A DNA stretch of 64,000 nt from positions 62,001 through 126,000 of the forward strand of contig NZ_BPKY01000003.1 in assembly GCF_019656055.1 (NCBI RefSeq), written 5' to 3'. Shown here in pieces: positions 27,689 to 36,660 of this stretch. Source of the stretch: Leuconostoc miyukkimchii. Lineage in GTDB: Bacteria > Bacillota > Bacilli > Lactobacillales > Lactobacillaceae. Every line of letters begins with the position of its first letter. Positions within the stretch are counted from its first letter, which is position 1. The notes under the pieces are model-generated. The model was not told the origin of the DNA. It saw only the letters and a program-made list of their open reading frames with translations, and made no database searches. A program made the position numbers and the translations under genes.

Positions 27689-29491
27689 TTAATCAACAGC
27701 TTTTGCTACTGGCTTGTTACTCTTTTTTTGAGCTGTTGTCGTGGTTTGTTTTCTTTTAGTATTTGTTGATTTTGTAGCACCTGATTGCACTTGTTTGTGC
27801 ACTGTTGGTCGGCGGTTTTGGTTTACTTCCATCACAACAGGCATCACCATTGGGCGACGGCGAGTTTGTTCAAACAAATATCTCGATAGAACTTCACGCA
27901 CACCATTTTTAAGCTCATTCCAGTCAAAACTTTTAGTTGTATTCAAATAATCTTCAATTTGTTTGACTGTTAGCTCAGATGCTTCTTTCATTAAATCGCG
28001 ATTAGCTTTAACATAAACAAATCCACGCGATGTTAGTTTTGGCTTTGAAACGACTTGCCTTTTTTTACGATCAATTGTCACAACTGAGACAAAAATACCA
28101 TCCTCTGACAGAATACGACGATCACGCAAAACAACATTGCCAATATCTCCAATGCCTGAACCATCAATTAACGTTTCACCAACTGTAAAGGAATCTTGTA
28201 GCTCAAAATGATCTTTCAACCATTTGAACTGATCGCCTTTCATTGCCATTAATACATGATCCTGATCAATGTTAACCTCTTGTGCTGCATTTTTAGCAGT
28301 TGTCATCACACGATATTCTCCCTGAACGGGCATGAAATATTCAGGTTTTAAGACATTCAACATAATCTGTAAATCATTTCGTGAGGCATGACCACTGGAA
28401 CGCAAATCACTACTAATTTGCTTAACATCTGCACCTTTTTTAAACAACATATCTCGTGTTTTTGCTACAACACTTTCCATTGCTGTTGATGGTGTTGTTG
28501 TGATAAACACTAAGTCATTTTCACCAATACGGATATAAGGGTCTTCGCCATTAGCCATACGATTCAAATGTTTAATCGGTTCACCCATGCGGCCTGTTTC
28601 TAGAATAACTGTTTCAGAAGCAGGTAGGTTCTTTGCATGTTTCAGATTAACAAACAATTTGTTTTCAGGAATTGGTAAATTTAACTTTCGTAATCGCAAT
28701 GCGGTACGTACCACATTTTCAATATCGTTACCTGATAGTACTAACTGGCGTTTTGTAGCCACAGTTGCATCTATTACTTGTTGGATTCGTTGAATATTAG
28801 AGGCAACAGCAGCGACGATAATACGCTTTTGCTTATTTTCTCGGAAAGTTTCAAGAATATATTCACTAATTTTTGATTCATTGACAGAATCTGATTCACT
28901 TCCTGTGCCAGCCGCATCAGCCAATAATGCCAAGACCTTGCCTTGCCCTACTTCAACGAGACGAGCAATATCGGTACTATAGTAGCTATCTGCAGTTTGA
29001 TCAAACTTAAAGTCTCCGGTATATACAACTTGACCATATGGTGTTGCCAGCACAATTCCTAGTGATTCAGGTATAGAATGTGTTGTGTTGAAAAATGATA
29101 CCGTTACATGTCCGAAATCAATTTCTGTTTTGTCATTGACGATGTGGTAATCATCATAATCTTTCAATGCTTCTTGTTCTTTAATTGTTAATTTGGCTAA
29201 TTCTATTGTTAATTCTGAGCCAAATATAGGCGCTTGAACTTGTTGCAAAAAATATGGTAATGCGCCAATTGCATCAGCGTGTCCATGTGTTAAAAAAACA
29301 CCTGCTATTTTATCACTATTTTTTATAAAATATTCAAAATCTGGGACAACTACATCAACACCAAGTTGATCTGTTTCTGGATACTTTAACCCAGCATCAA
29401 AAATAAAAATTTCATCTTCTACGGTGATAGCGTACATGTTTTTACCATTTTCGCGTACACCGCCAAAGGGAATAATGCTTAAATCTGTCAT
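27689..29491 (-). CDS. rnjB: Ribonuclease J (J2-like, altered metal site)
   Basis: Metallo-beta-lactamase/beta-CASP RNase, 600 aa from the ATG at 29491 (MTDLSIIPFGGVRENG) with GAGGAAAG upstream; the longer frame has a non-family tail. The metal motif reads HGHADAIG where J1 has HGHEDHIG, and PVQGEYRM replaces PVHGEYRM, so two metal-ligand histidines are missing, as in J2-type subunits. HSIPESLG and GDFKFD are kept. The C-terminus has a basic, Thr/Lys-rich tail. Likely partner of a J1 subunit encoded elsewhere in mRNA decay and 5' processing. Confidence 0.9.
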   Translation of the reverse strand: MTDLSIIPFGGVRENGKNMYAITVEDEIFIFDAGLKYPETDQLGVDVVVPDFEYFIKNSDKIAGVFLTHGHADAIGALPYFLQQVQAPIFGSELTIELAKLTIKEQEALKDYDDYHIVNDKTEIDFGHVTVSFFNTTHSIPESLGIVLATPYGQVVYTGDFKFDQTADSYYSTDIARLVEVGQGKVLALLADAAGTGSESDSVNESKISEYILETFRENKQKRIIVAAVASNIQRIQQVIDATVATKRQLVLSGNDIENVVRTALRLRKLNLPIPENKLFVNLKHAKNLPASETVILETGRMGEPIKHLNRMANGEDPYIRIGENDLVFITTTPSTAMESVVAKTRDMLFKKGADVKQISSDLRSSGHASRNDLQIMLNVLKPEYFMPVQGEYRVMTTAKNAAQEVNIDQDHVLMAMKGDQFKWLKDHFELQDSFTVGETLIDGSGIGDIGNVVLRDRRILSEDGIFVSVVTIDRKKRQVVSKPKLTSRGFVYVKANRDLMKEASELTVKQIEDYLNTTKSFDWNELKNGVREVLSRYLFEQTRRRPMVMPVVMEVNQNRRPTVHKQVQSGATKSTNTKRKQTTTTAQKKSNKPVAKAVD

Positions 29492-29668
29492 AGTTCTTTC
29501 CTCTGTAAATAAACTTATATTATAAGTCTTTATTTTTCGTAAATATAACAAGTGGACACTTCTGGTTTCTACAACGCTGAGGTTATCCTATTTTTTGTCT
29601 CGATACGTAATTATATCTATTTTAACATACTTTCAAGCTTTTCTGTTATTATATTGGTAGGAAAGGAA

Positions 29669-29693
29669 CATGTAGATACTGTTTATCTACATG
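29669..29693 (+). repeat. Perfect inverted repeat at the start of the Ser-rich gene
   Basis: CATGTAGATA and TATCTACATG, ten bases each around CTGTT. The left arm holds ATG-TAG at normal distance from AGGA/AAGG (29659-29666), making a start-stop codon pair. The right arm holds the alternative ATG at 29691. It could be an operator, or a translational hairpin. Confidence 0.7.
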
Positions 29694-29702
29694 CAAGTAA
29701 TT

Positions 29703-30380
29703 ATGCAACGTAAACCATATAAAAAGTCGCACAAGCTGCGCAACATACTTATTCTACTCTCGATTTTTATTATCATAGCCATTATCTTTTTTTCCTTATT
29801 AGGACACAATAATCGCGAAAATAGTAAGAATACTTCTTCCGAGACATCATCATCAGCGACTAAGAAACACACTAAACGTGCAACAAACGTACAATCCTCA
29901 ACATCTGACTCAAGCTCATCTGAAGTCACAGCAAGTGAGTCAACCTCTGTTACCGAAGTACCTGCTGCAGACAGCTCTAGTGCTTCCTCAACAATGAGTG
30001 TTATAACTAACGACGCGACACAAACGCCTATAACTGATAATTCGACTCCTGACACAGATAGTTCCACCGTATCATCATCATCAACCCAAGAGCAGTCTTC
30101 TAGTTCAAGTGTGGCACAACAATCGTCTAGCTCGAGTTCAGCAGTTTCATTTGGTAATTGGTCTGCTGCTACCTACGATTCCGTTGCGCTTGGATCTGCT
30201 ACTTACGATCAAATACGTGCTACCTATGGTAGCCCAACCTACCTAACAGCAAGTGATAAATTATATGCTACTTGGCAGAGTACAAGTGGTGCAAAGGTTT
30301 CAATTATATTTACACCAACTGGTTCTGGTAATAACTTACAACTGGTAGCCAGCAATAAATCTCAAACTGGATTACAATAA
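29703..30380 (+). CDS. Membrane-anchored Ser/Thr-rich protein with BamE/DUF3862-like domain
   Basis: From the ATG at 29703 (MQRKPYKKSHKLRN) the protein has 225 aa; the ATG at 29691 adds four residues. A basic N-terminus is followed by one membrane span (about 15-36), a roughly 105-residue Ser/Thr linker, and a C-terminal domain of about 70 residues (SAATYDSVALGSATYDQIRA, YGSPTYLTASD, KVSIIFT) patterned like the SmpA/BamE-type DUF3862 fold. Probably exposed on the outer face. Function unknown. The ribosome-binding site is separated from the start by a perfect hairpin. Confidence 0.8.
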   Translation: MQRKPYKKSHKLRNILILLSIFIIIAIIFFSLLGHNNRENSKNTSSETSSSATKKHTKRATNVQSSTSDSSSSEVTASESTSVTEVPAADSSSASSTMSVITNDATQTPITDNSTPDTDSSTVSSSSTQEQSSSSSVAQQSSSSSSAVSFGNWSAATYDSVALGSATYDQIRATYGSPTYLTASDKLYATWQSTSGAKVSIIFTPTGSGNNLQLVASNKSQTGLQ

Positions 30381-30381
30381 C

Positions 30382-30422
30382 ATAAAAAATACCGATTGAA
30401 ATTATCAATCGGTATTTTTTAT
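30382..30422. terminator. Bidirectional terminator after the Ser-rich gene
   Basis: AATACCGATTGA and TCAATCGGTATT form the stem, with A and T runs on either side. Confidence 0.88.
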
Positions 30423-30435
30423 GTTATAAGAATAT

Positions 30436-30472
30436 AATAAAAGCTCCAAAATATCAAACAGAACTTTGGAGC
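30436..30472 (-). terminator. Terminator of the infC-rpmI-rplT operon
   Basis: GCTCCAAA / TTTGGAGC stem followed by TTTTATTATA on the minus strand, after rplT. Confidence 0.7.
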
Positions 30473-30504
30473 ATTACAATTATATTTATAAATAAAAGTG
30501 GGTC

Positions 30505-30924
30505 TTAACGATCTACTTTTACAGTTGTTTCTAATGTTGCAGCTACACGTTCTTGTACCAAAACATTATCTGCTGATAATGCAGCTTTTGCTTGATCTGC
30601 TAACTTTGAAAATGTATCAAAATCAGTTACAGCAATATCAGCCAACATTTTACGGTTCAATTCAACACCAGCAAGTGTCAAACCGTGCATCAACTTTGAG
30701 TATGACAAACCATTCATACGAGCTGCTGCATTAATACGCGCAATCCATAACTTACGGAAGTTACGTTTTGTGTTCTTACGATCACGGTATGCATACAAAT
30801 ATGACTTCCATACTTGTTGCTTGGCAACCTTGAAATTAATACGACGTTGACCGCGGTATCCCTTGGCTAACTTAACAATCTTCTTACGACGTGCACGTGA
30901 CACTGTACCACCCTTAACTCGCAT
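30505..30924 (-). CDS. rplT: 50S ribosomal protein L20, with C-terminal extension
   Basis: L20 binds 23S rRNA early in assembly and usually represses its own operon. [20 protein letters not shown] and [20 protein letters not shown] are typical. The family normally ends near residue 118 (QAKAAL). Here about 20 further residues follow ([19 protein letters not shown]...), giving 139. AGGAGG precedes the ATG. Last gene of infC-rpmI-rplT. Confidence 0.98.
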   Translation of the reverse strand: MRVKGGTVSRARRKKIVKLAKGYRGQRRINFKVAKQQVWKSYLYAYRDRKNTKRNFRKLWIARINAAARMNGLSYSKLMHGLTLAGVELNRKMLADIAVTDFDTFSKLADQAKAALSADNVLVQERVAATLETTVKVDR

Positions 30925-31007
30925 GGGTAATTCCTCCTAGAATTCTAAAAAATAAATTATTGGACATAAAATCCAAAATATAGATAGATGAACTATCGCA
31001 ACGCGAA

Positions 31008-31205
31008 TTAGATGTTTGACAACATCTTAGCGTATGTTTTAACCGTCGTTGAATCCATCATGCGTGTACCACGCAATTGACGACGTTGCTTCTTTGTCTT
31101 ACCATGGAAACGGTGTGAAGTGTAAGCTGAAGCTGACTTCAAACCACCATTGGCTGTCTTCTTAAAGCGCTTTGCTGATGCGCGGTGTGTCTTCATCTTT
31201 GGCAT
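31008..31205 (-). CDS. rpmI: 50S ribosomal protein L35
   Basis: A 65-residue basic protein with the L35 pattern [20 protein letters not shown] and the [16 protein letters not shown] block. AGGAG precedes the ATG. It sits between infC and rplT in the universal order. Confidence 0.98.
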   Translation of the reverse strand: MPKMKTHRASAKRFKKTANGGLKSASAYTSHRFHGKTKKQRRQLRGTRMMDSTTVKTYAKMLSNI

Positions 31206-31267
31206 GTGACTAATTCTCCTACTATGTGATTTTGTTTAAGCTTGTAATCAAGCAGCTAAACCTTTAA

Positions 31268-31789
31268 TTACTTGACATCCTTAGGTGCCAAGACCAAAAA
31301 CATTTGGCGACCGTCCATCTTGGCACGTTGCTCAACCTTGGCAATATCGTCAAGTTCTGCTGCCATACGGTCCAATACTTGGCGTCCAATGTCTTGATGT
31401 GTAATCATACGACCACGAAAACGTAGGTTCAGCTTTACTTTGTTTCCTTGTCCAAGGAACTTGATGGCAGCTTTCTTACGTGTTTCGAAGTCGCCCGAAT
31501 CAATAACCGGTGACATACGGACTTCTTTAACTTGAACGATTTTTTGGTTTTTGCGTTGTTCTTTTTGTTTCTTTTGTGCTTCGAACTTAGCTTTTCCCCA
31601 ATCCATAATTTTAGCAACTGGTGGCTCAGCATTCGCTTGTACCAGCACCAAATCTTGGTTTGAATCGTTAGCAATTTGTTGTGCATCTCGCGTAGACATT
31701 TCTGTTTGCTTACCCTCATGGATAAGTAGTACGCGAGGTGCGCGAATATTATCGTTGATTAAATCAACTTGTCTTGGTTGACGTGCTAT
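31268..31789 (-). CDS. infC: Translation initiation factor IF-3, ATA start
   Basis: IF-3 checks start codons on the 30S subunit. The usual ATG at 31699 would cut off the N-terminal domain. The frame continues upstream without stop as [23 protein letters not shown], matching the IF-3 N-terminus, up to ATA at 31789-31787 placed seven bases after GGAGGTG (31803-31797). No ATG, GTG or TTG is suitably placed, so ATA is the start, giving 173 aa. This parallels the ATT start in Bacillus infC, which lets IF-3 repress itself. C-terminal [13 protein letters not shown] is intact. Confidence 0.93.
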   Translation of the reverse strand: MARQPRQVDLINDNIRAPRVLLIHEGKQTEMSTRDAQQIANDSNQDLVLVQANAEPPVAKIMDWGKAKFEAQKKQKEQRKNQKIVQVKEVRMSPVIDSGDFETRKKAAIKFLGQGNKVKLNLRFRGRMITHQDIGRQVLDRMAAELDDIAKVEQRAKMDGRQMFLVLAPKDVK

Positions 31790-31803
31790 TGTCAGGCACC
31801 TCC

Positions 31804-31981
31804 AAATTTATTTTGTGAACCAAGAAGAAAAGTGGATAAAGAACCTAATCTTCACCCACTTCAACACTTGCAATCCATTTGGATAACTGTATCTGCCAGG
31901 CAACTTTGTCACATGGCGAGAAGCGGGTGCTTCTACTTGTTCAACAGATATAATTGTACCCTATTGCCGTTTAACTGTCAA
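31804..31981 (-). promoter_or_regulatory. Promoter and structured leader of infC operon
   Basis: A near-ideal promoter, TTGACA (31981-31976) and TACAAT (31958-31953) 17 bases apart, starts a leader of about 145 nt before infC. The leader contains AGAAGC-ACCC-GCTTCT and other pairing segments. An L20-responsive leader is expected for this operon but I cannot match the fold with certainty. The -35 overlaps the stop codon of the upstream gene. Confidence 0.65.
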
Positions 31982-32613
31982 GTTTCACTCTCATTTTTTT
32001 GAACTAAACGTATGCCATAGTGGAAAATAGTCAGCACTGCGAACTGAGCACCAGCAAACAATATAACAAAAGTTACCATGTGATAACCCATTGATAATAT
32101 GATATTTCGAATCACATGACCAAGATTGGTAAAAATATCCCATGAATTTAAGCGCAAATATCGACCAAGATAGATACCAAGAGCAGACAAGACGGAAACA
32201 ATTGCGGTAATTAAGAAATAAACAATATGGACATGATGTTTAAAAATCGCAGCCGTTATAATTTCTAAACTCAAAATTCCTAATCCAACACCAATGAATA
32301 TACCCGTCGCTAGCACAGCATAATTAAAATACTGGGTCGCTTGGTCTAAATCTGTACCAATGGCATAAAGATGTATAAAATCAGTCATCATGTACATTGT
32401 GTTTGGAAAAAAAAGTAACCATAATACGCTAAAAATGATTTTAATTGTTTTAAACTGCGAAGCAGCAACAATAAGTGCAAAATCAAAAGGAAGTAACGAT
32501 AAAAAAACATTCCAATTCAAAAACGTAAAATGTGTTGGTGTCATATAGACAAATATAAAAAACAGAAACACCATTATATGAATGATTGATATATTTAAAA
32601 CTTTATTCTCCAT
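31978..32613 (-). CDS. DUF1361 family membrane protein
   Basis: A 211-residue protein with about six membrane spans and the DUF1361 signature LLFFPNTMYMMTDFIHL near 66, plus a conserved GIYLGRYLRLNSWD near 147. Function unknown for the family. AGGAG precedes the ATG. Not obviously co-functional with infC, whose promoter lies over its stop codon. Confidence 0.88.
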   Translation of the reverse strand: MENKVLNISIIHIMVFLFFIFVYMTPTHFTFLNWNVFLSLLPFDFALIVAASQFKTIKIIFSVLWLLFFPNTMYMMTDFIHLYAIGTDLDQATQYFNYAVLATGIFIGVGLGILSLEIITAAIFKHHVHIVYFLITAIVSVLSALGIYLGRYLRLNSWDIFTNLGHVIRNIILSMGYHMVTFVILFAGAQFAVLTIFHYGIRLVQKNESET

Positions 32614-32650
32614 CTGCTACTCCTTTTTTACAATGATTATAGTGTATCAT

Positions 32651-32691
32651 AAAAAATAAAAACTATTCAGTCTAAAAGATTGAATAGTTTT
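32651..32691 (-). terminator. Terminator of the amino-acid permease gene
   Basis: ACTATTCA / TGAATAGT stem followed by TTTTATTTTTT on the minus strand. Confidence 0.8.
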
Positions 32692-32695
32692 TATT

Positions 32696-34069
32696 TCATT
32701 TAAGTGCTTTTTTAGGTTGACGCCAGGCTACAAAACCAAAAACAATCAGCCAAATTGTTGAACCAATTGCTGGTACCCGTGAATCAGGATTGAAGAAAAG
32801 TGTAATAAACACAAAACTAAAGAATGCAATTGCCATCGGTACTAGTACACTAGGTGCGATAACTAAAAATCCATCTTGCATATAATCTTTTGATTTACGA
32901 TACTTCATATAAGCAACTAAAATCAAAACGTAAATCATCAAAAACAAATCAGTTGAAGCACTGGTTACAAAACTAAAGGCATTCGTAATTGCAGGTATCA
33001 CAGAAATGACTGCAGAGAATCCAACCATTAAAGCTGTGAATAACACTGCATTAACAGGCAGTTGTGTTTTTGACATTTTTCTAAATGGCTGCAAGAACCG
33101 TGCCTTCGATTGAAATGCCAATGCATAAAAATTACGACTTGCACTAAACAAAACTGAATTTAATGCAGATGCCGCACTGGTTAAAACAACAAAGTTAACT
33201 AGCGCTGCAGCCCACTTAATGCCAACCAATTCAAAGACCATTACAAACGGACTTTGATCAGCAGGAATCTTTTGCCAAGGATATATTGTCATAATAATGA
33301 ACAACGCGCCTAAATAAAAGAATAATATACGCCAAGGAATTTGATTAATTGCCTTAGGCAAGACGGCACGTGGATTATCCGTTTCCGCTGCTGTCATTCC
33401 TATAAATTCCATACCAACAAAGGCAAACATCACCATTTGGAAAGAATTAATAAAATTACCAATACCATTTGGGAAGAATGAAAAATGTTGAAAAACATTG
33501 CTAAATGAGACATCACCAACAGGCGTTTTAAAACCTGTTACAGCCATCATAATGCCTGTAACAATTAAAGCTAAAATCGCTACAATTTTGATCATTGAAA
33601 ACCAAAACTCAGTCTCACCATAAAGTGCCACAGCAACTAAATTAACGCAGGTCAGAAGAACTAGCATAATAATTTGAATTAGCCAACCTGGCATGCTAGG
33701 CAACCAATACTGAATATATTTAGCCACCGCAGTTAGCTCAGCCATTCCCATAAATATGACAGTCAACCAATATGACCATCTTGCAAAAAATCCCGCTCGA
33801 TTATCAATATATCTCGTAATAAATGTGATAAAGGTATGTTGTTTTGGATCTGCATACAATAATTCACCAATTGCTCTCATCATGACAAACATGAATAAGC
33901 CAATAATCAGATATACAAGTAGAATGACTGGTCCTGCATAATGAATTGAATTACCGGCACCCATAAACAAGCCCGTTCCAATGGTTCCACCAATAGCAAT
34001 TAATTGTACGTGCCTATTTTGCAAACCACGTTTTGGCGGTTTACTACCGTTTTCCGCTGTTTCTTTCAT
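32696..34069 (-). CDS. APC family amino-acid permease
   Basis: A 457-residue permease with 12 predicted spans. The N-terminal signature RGLQNRHVQLIAIGGTIGTG is that of the AAT subfamily (D-alanine/glycine, lysine, aromatic and other amino acids). IPWRILFFYLGALF and SAASALNSVLFSASRN follow the family. The substrate cannot be assigned. GGGG lies 12 bases before the ATG, somewhat far. Located just downstream of thrS but with a terminator-like stem between. Confidence 0.9.
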   Translation of the reverse strand: MKETAENGSKPPKRGLQNRHVQLIAIGGTIGTGLFMGAGNSIHYAGPVILLVYLIIGLFMFVMMRAIGELLYADPKQHTFITFITRYIDNRAGFFARWSYWLTVIFMGMAELTAVAKYIQYWLPSMPGWLIQIIMLVLLTCVNLVAVALYGETEFWFSMIKIVAILALIVTGIMMAVTGFKTPVGDVSFSNVFQHFSFFPNGIGNFINSFQMVMFAFVGMEFIGMTAAETDNPRAVLPKAINQIPWRILFFYLGALFIIMTIYPWQKIPADQSPFVMVFELVGIKWAAALVNFVVLTSAASALNSVLFSASRNFYALAFQSKARFLQPFRKMSKTQLPVNAVLFTALMVGFSAVISVIPAITNAFSFVTSASTDLFLMIYVLILVAYMKYRKSKDYMQDGFLVIAPSVLVPMAIAFFSFVFITLFFNPDSRVPAIGSTIWLIVFGFVAWRQPKKALK

Positions 34070-34120
34070 AAAACTTTATTTCCCCTTAACTTTAAACCGT
34101 ACACAAATTACTAACTATAT

Positions 34121-34157
34121 GTATAAAGCACCTGACGAGCAACTTGTCAGGTGCTTT
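34121..34157 (-). terminator. Terminator-like stem after thrS
   Basis: AAAGCACCTGAC / GTCAGGTGCTTT is a strong 12-base stem. The T run after it is short, so termination may be partial. Confidence 0.6.
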
Positions 34158-34166
34158 ATGCGTTAA

Positions 34167-36131
34167 TTAATGTGTTTCTATTTTACGAGAATAATTTGCA
34201 ACATCTGCCAAGATAGCTTTTTGGAAATCATCTATCGACATTGTTTTTGTCTTTTCTTCTCCATACTGACGCACAGTAACCGTGTTACCATCAACTTCAG
34301 AGTCTCCTAATACCAAAGTATAAGGAATTTTATTGGTTTGCGCCTCACGAATAAGATATCCTAATTTCGCCTCTTTGGTCTCAACATTGGCACGTAAGCC
34401 AGCATCTTGCAATTTTTCCTGAATACTTTTAGCATATTCACCATGTGCACCCAAATTAACTGGTATGATTTGTACCTGTAAAGGTGACAACCAAGTTGGG
34501 AATGCTCCCTTGTACATTTCAATTAAGTAGGCTGTGAAACGTTCCATTGTACCAACAATACCGCGGTGTAACATTACCGGGCGATGGTTGTCTTGACCAT
34601 CTGCACCAATGTATGTTAAATCAAAGCGCTCAGGAAGTAAGAAGTCCAATTGAATTGTTGACATTGTCTCTTCCCCACCTAATGCAGTTTTAGTCTGTAC
34701 ATCAAGCTTTGGACCATAGAATGCAGCCTCACCCTCAGCTTCATAGTAATCTAATTCCAAGTCATCCATTGCGCGTTTTAACTGCGCTTGTGACTTTTCC
34801 CACATATCGTTGTCATCAAAATATTTTTCAGTATTTTTAGGATCGCGATATGACAAACGGAACCGATAATCAGTGATATTAAAATCACGATACACTGACA
34901 TCATCATAGTCAAAATTGTTTTAAACTCTTCTTCTAACTTTTCTGGTTCTACGAAAGTATGTCCATCATTTAGTGTCATTTCACGCACACGTGACAAACC
35001 AGTCAAGGCACCAGATTTCTCATAACGATGCATCATACCAAGTTCAGCAATACGCATTGGTAGCTCTCGATATGAACGTGGCTTGTGCTTAAACACCATG
35101 ATATGCGATGGGCAATTCATAGGACGCATGGCCAAAAATTCACCATCTCCCATGTCCATTGGTGGGAACATGTCTTCACGATAATGATCCCAATGACCTG
35201 ATATTTTGTATAGATTCAAATTTGACAATACAGGTGTATAAACATGTTGATACCCATTAGCCAATTCTTTATCAGTGATATAACGTTCAACCTGTCGGCG
35301 AATCGTTGCACCATTTGGCAACCAAACTGGTAAACCAGAACCAACTTCTTGACTAGTAAAGAACAAATCCAAATCACGACCAATAGTACGATGATCGCGT
35401 TCTTTAGCCTCTTCACGACGCTTAATTTCAGCATCCACATCTGCTTGTTTCCACTCTGCAATACCGTAAATGCGTTGCATCATTGGATTTGATGACTTTC
35501 CACGCCAATACGCACCAGCAACAGATGTCAACTTAAAATGTTTAATCCAACCAGTTGAGGGTACCAAACCACCCTTATCTAGTTCAACATGATCTCCTTG
35601 AACAGCAATCGTTATAACTTCATCTTCAGGTAGGTCAGAAATTAATTCAACTTTATAGGGATCTGTAGCAAACATTTCCAAGGCTTCAGAACGTGTAATT
35701 TCACGTGATAAAATTGGTAAATCTTCTTTGACAATTTTGTGCATCATGGCCTCAATTTCAGTAAAATCTTCTACTGAAACTTGGTTCCCTACACCATTAT
35801 CTGTATCGTAATAAAAGCCATTGTCAATGAAAGGCCCTACACCAAAATGCATATCTGCAAATTTTGGAATACGCTTTAGCGCTTGCGCTAATAAGTGAGA
35901 CGCTGAGTGTCGTAATAATGACAACGCTTCATCATCACTTGTGGTAATTAATTGAAAATCTCCAGATGCTGGGATAATATCTTGCATACCAACATAAGCA
36001 CCATTTAGCTTAGCAGAGACAGATTTTTTAGCTAAAGATTTTGAAATACTCTCAGCAACCGTCAATGGTTTTGTTCCTGCCGGAAATGTTTTTACTGCCC
36101 CATCGGGAAATATAAGATTGAGTTCTGACAT
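34167..36131 (-). CDS. thrS: Threonyl-tRNA synthetase
   Basis: Class II synthetase with TGS domain (1-62), editing domain (about 65-225, with [13 protein letters not shown] zinc/editing motif) and catalytic core ([21 protein letters not shown] zinc Cys, [26 protein letters not shown]), then the anticodon-binding domain. At 654 aa it is full length. AAGGA lies before the ATG. A T-box leader controls it. Confidence 0.98.
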   Translation of the reverse strand: MSELNLIFPDGAVKTFPAGTKPLTVAESISKSLAKKSVSAKLNGAYVGMQDIIPASGDFQLITTSDDEALSLLRHSASHLLAQALKRIPKFADMHFGVGPFIDNGFYYDTDNGVGNQVSVEDFTEIEAMMHKIVKEDLPILSREITRSEALEMFATDPYKVELISDLPEDEVITIAVQGDHVELDKGGLVPSTGWIKHFKLTSVAGAYWRGKSSNPMMQRIYGIAEWKQADVDAEIKRREEAKERDHRTIGRDLDLFFTSQEVGSGLPVWLPNGATIRRQVERYITDKELANGYQHVYTPVLSNLNLYKISGHWDHYREDMFPPMDMGDGEFLAMRPMNCPSHIMVFKHKPRSYRELPMRIAELGMMHRYEKSGALTGLSRVREMTLNDGHTFVEPEKLEEEFKTILTMMMSVYRDFNITDYRFRLSYRDPKNTEKYFDDNDMWEKSQAQLKRAMDDLELDYYEAEGEAAFYGPKLDVQTKTALGGEETMSTIQLDFLLPERFDLTYIGADGQDNHRPVMLHRGIVGTMERFTAYLIEMYKGAFPTWLSPLQVQIIPVNLGAHGEYAKSIQEKLQDAGLRANVETKEAKLGYLIREAQTNKIPYTLVLGDSEVDGNTVTVRQYGEEKTKTMSIDDFQKAILADVANYSRKIETH

Positions 36132-36194
36132 TTTAATATCCTTTCAAATGTTGTTTCATCATATAACTAAATTGCGTTTACCACATAAATTATT

Positions 36195-36431
36195 AAAAAA
36201 CGTCCCTTTGAGTCTAATAGACTCAAAGGGACGTTTCACCGTGGTACCACCCAAGTTTAACATGCGTAAAACATGTTACTTAAATGACAGTTAACGGTGT
36301 CACCCGGATGATTTTCATTATTTACTCGTCATCACTCAAAGGTAGTCTTTCGTGTACAAATCACTCATTTTCACCAAACATGAGCTCTCTTTATCATTGG
36401 AACACTTAAGTTGTCCTTATCGACGTTATTG
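36195..36431 (-). promoter_or_regulatory. T-box leader of thrS
   Basis: T-box GGGTGGTACCACGG (36252-36239) precedes a terminator with the stem AACGTCCCTTTGAGTC and its complement, then six T residues. A likely ACC (Thr) specifier occurs in GACTACCTTTGAG. Promoter TTGCGT (36466-36461) and TAAGAT (36443-36438) are 17 bases apart. Confidence 0.93.
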
Positions 36432-36469
36432 GATATAATCTTAACACTGTTTTTTTTATAACGCAATAG

Positions 36470-36592
36470 TTATTTTGGTGAAATTTCTGCTAATACAATA
36501 TTAAGTGCATCCTTAGCAACTTCATCGTGATCTAAAATACCATTATCAAATGCCAATTTGAGGGCATCATACTGCTTTTGTGTTAGAGCCAT
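36470..36592 (-). CDS. Small hypothetical protein, 40 aa
   Basis: A short frame starts MALTQKQYDALKLAFDNGIL and ends ALNIVLAEISPK. GAGGAT lies about six bases before the ATG. The sequence is amphipathic and helical, without membrane span, and reads like a genuine protein. It sits just upstream of the thrS promoter, separated from the aquaporin gene by about 70 bases. No family recognised. Confidence 0.6.
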   Translation of the reverse strand: MALTQKQYDALKLAFDNGILDHDEVAKDALNIVLAEISPK

Positions 36593-36660
36593 TATTCTAT
36601 CCTCTTTATTAAATTTAATACCTTTATTATAGCTAAGTCAACATAAATTACAAGACTAAA

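Noticed and set aside
29687-30067. A 126-codon frame opposite the Ser-rich gene
   Set aside because: Arises from the repetitive Ser codons read on the other strand (Glu/Val/Leu-rich); no ribosome-binding site.
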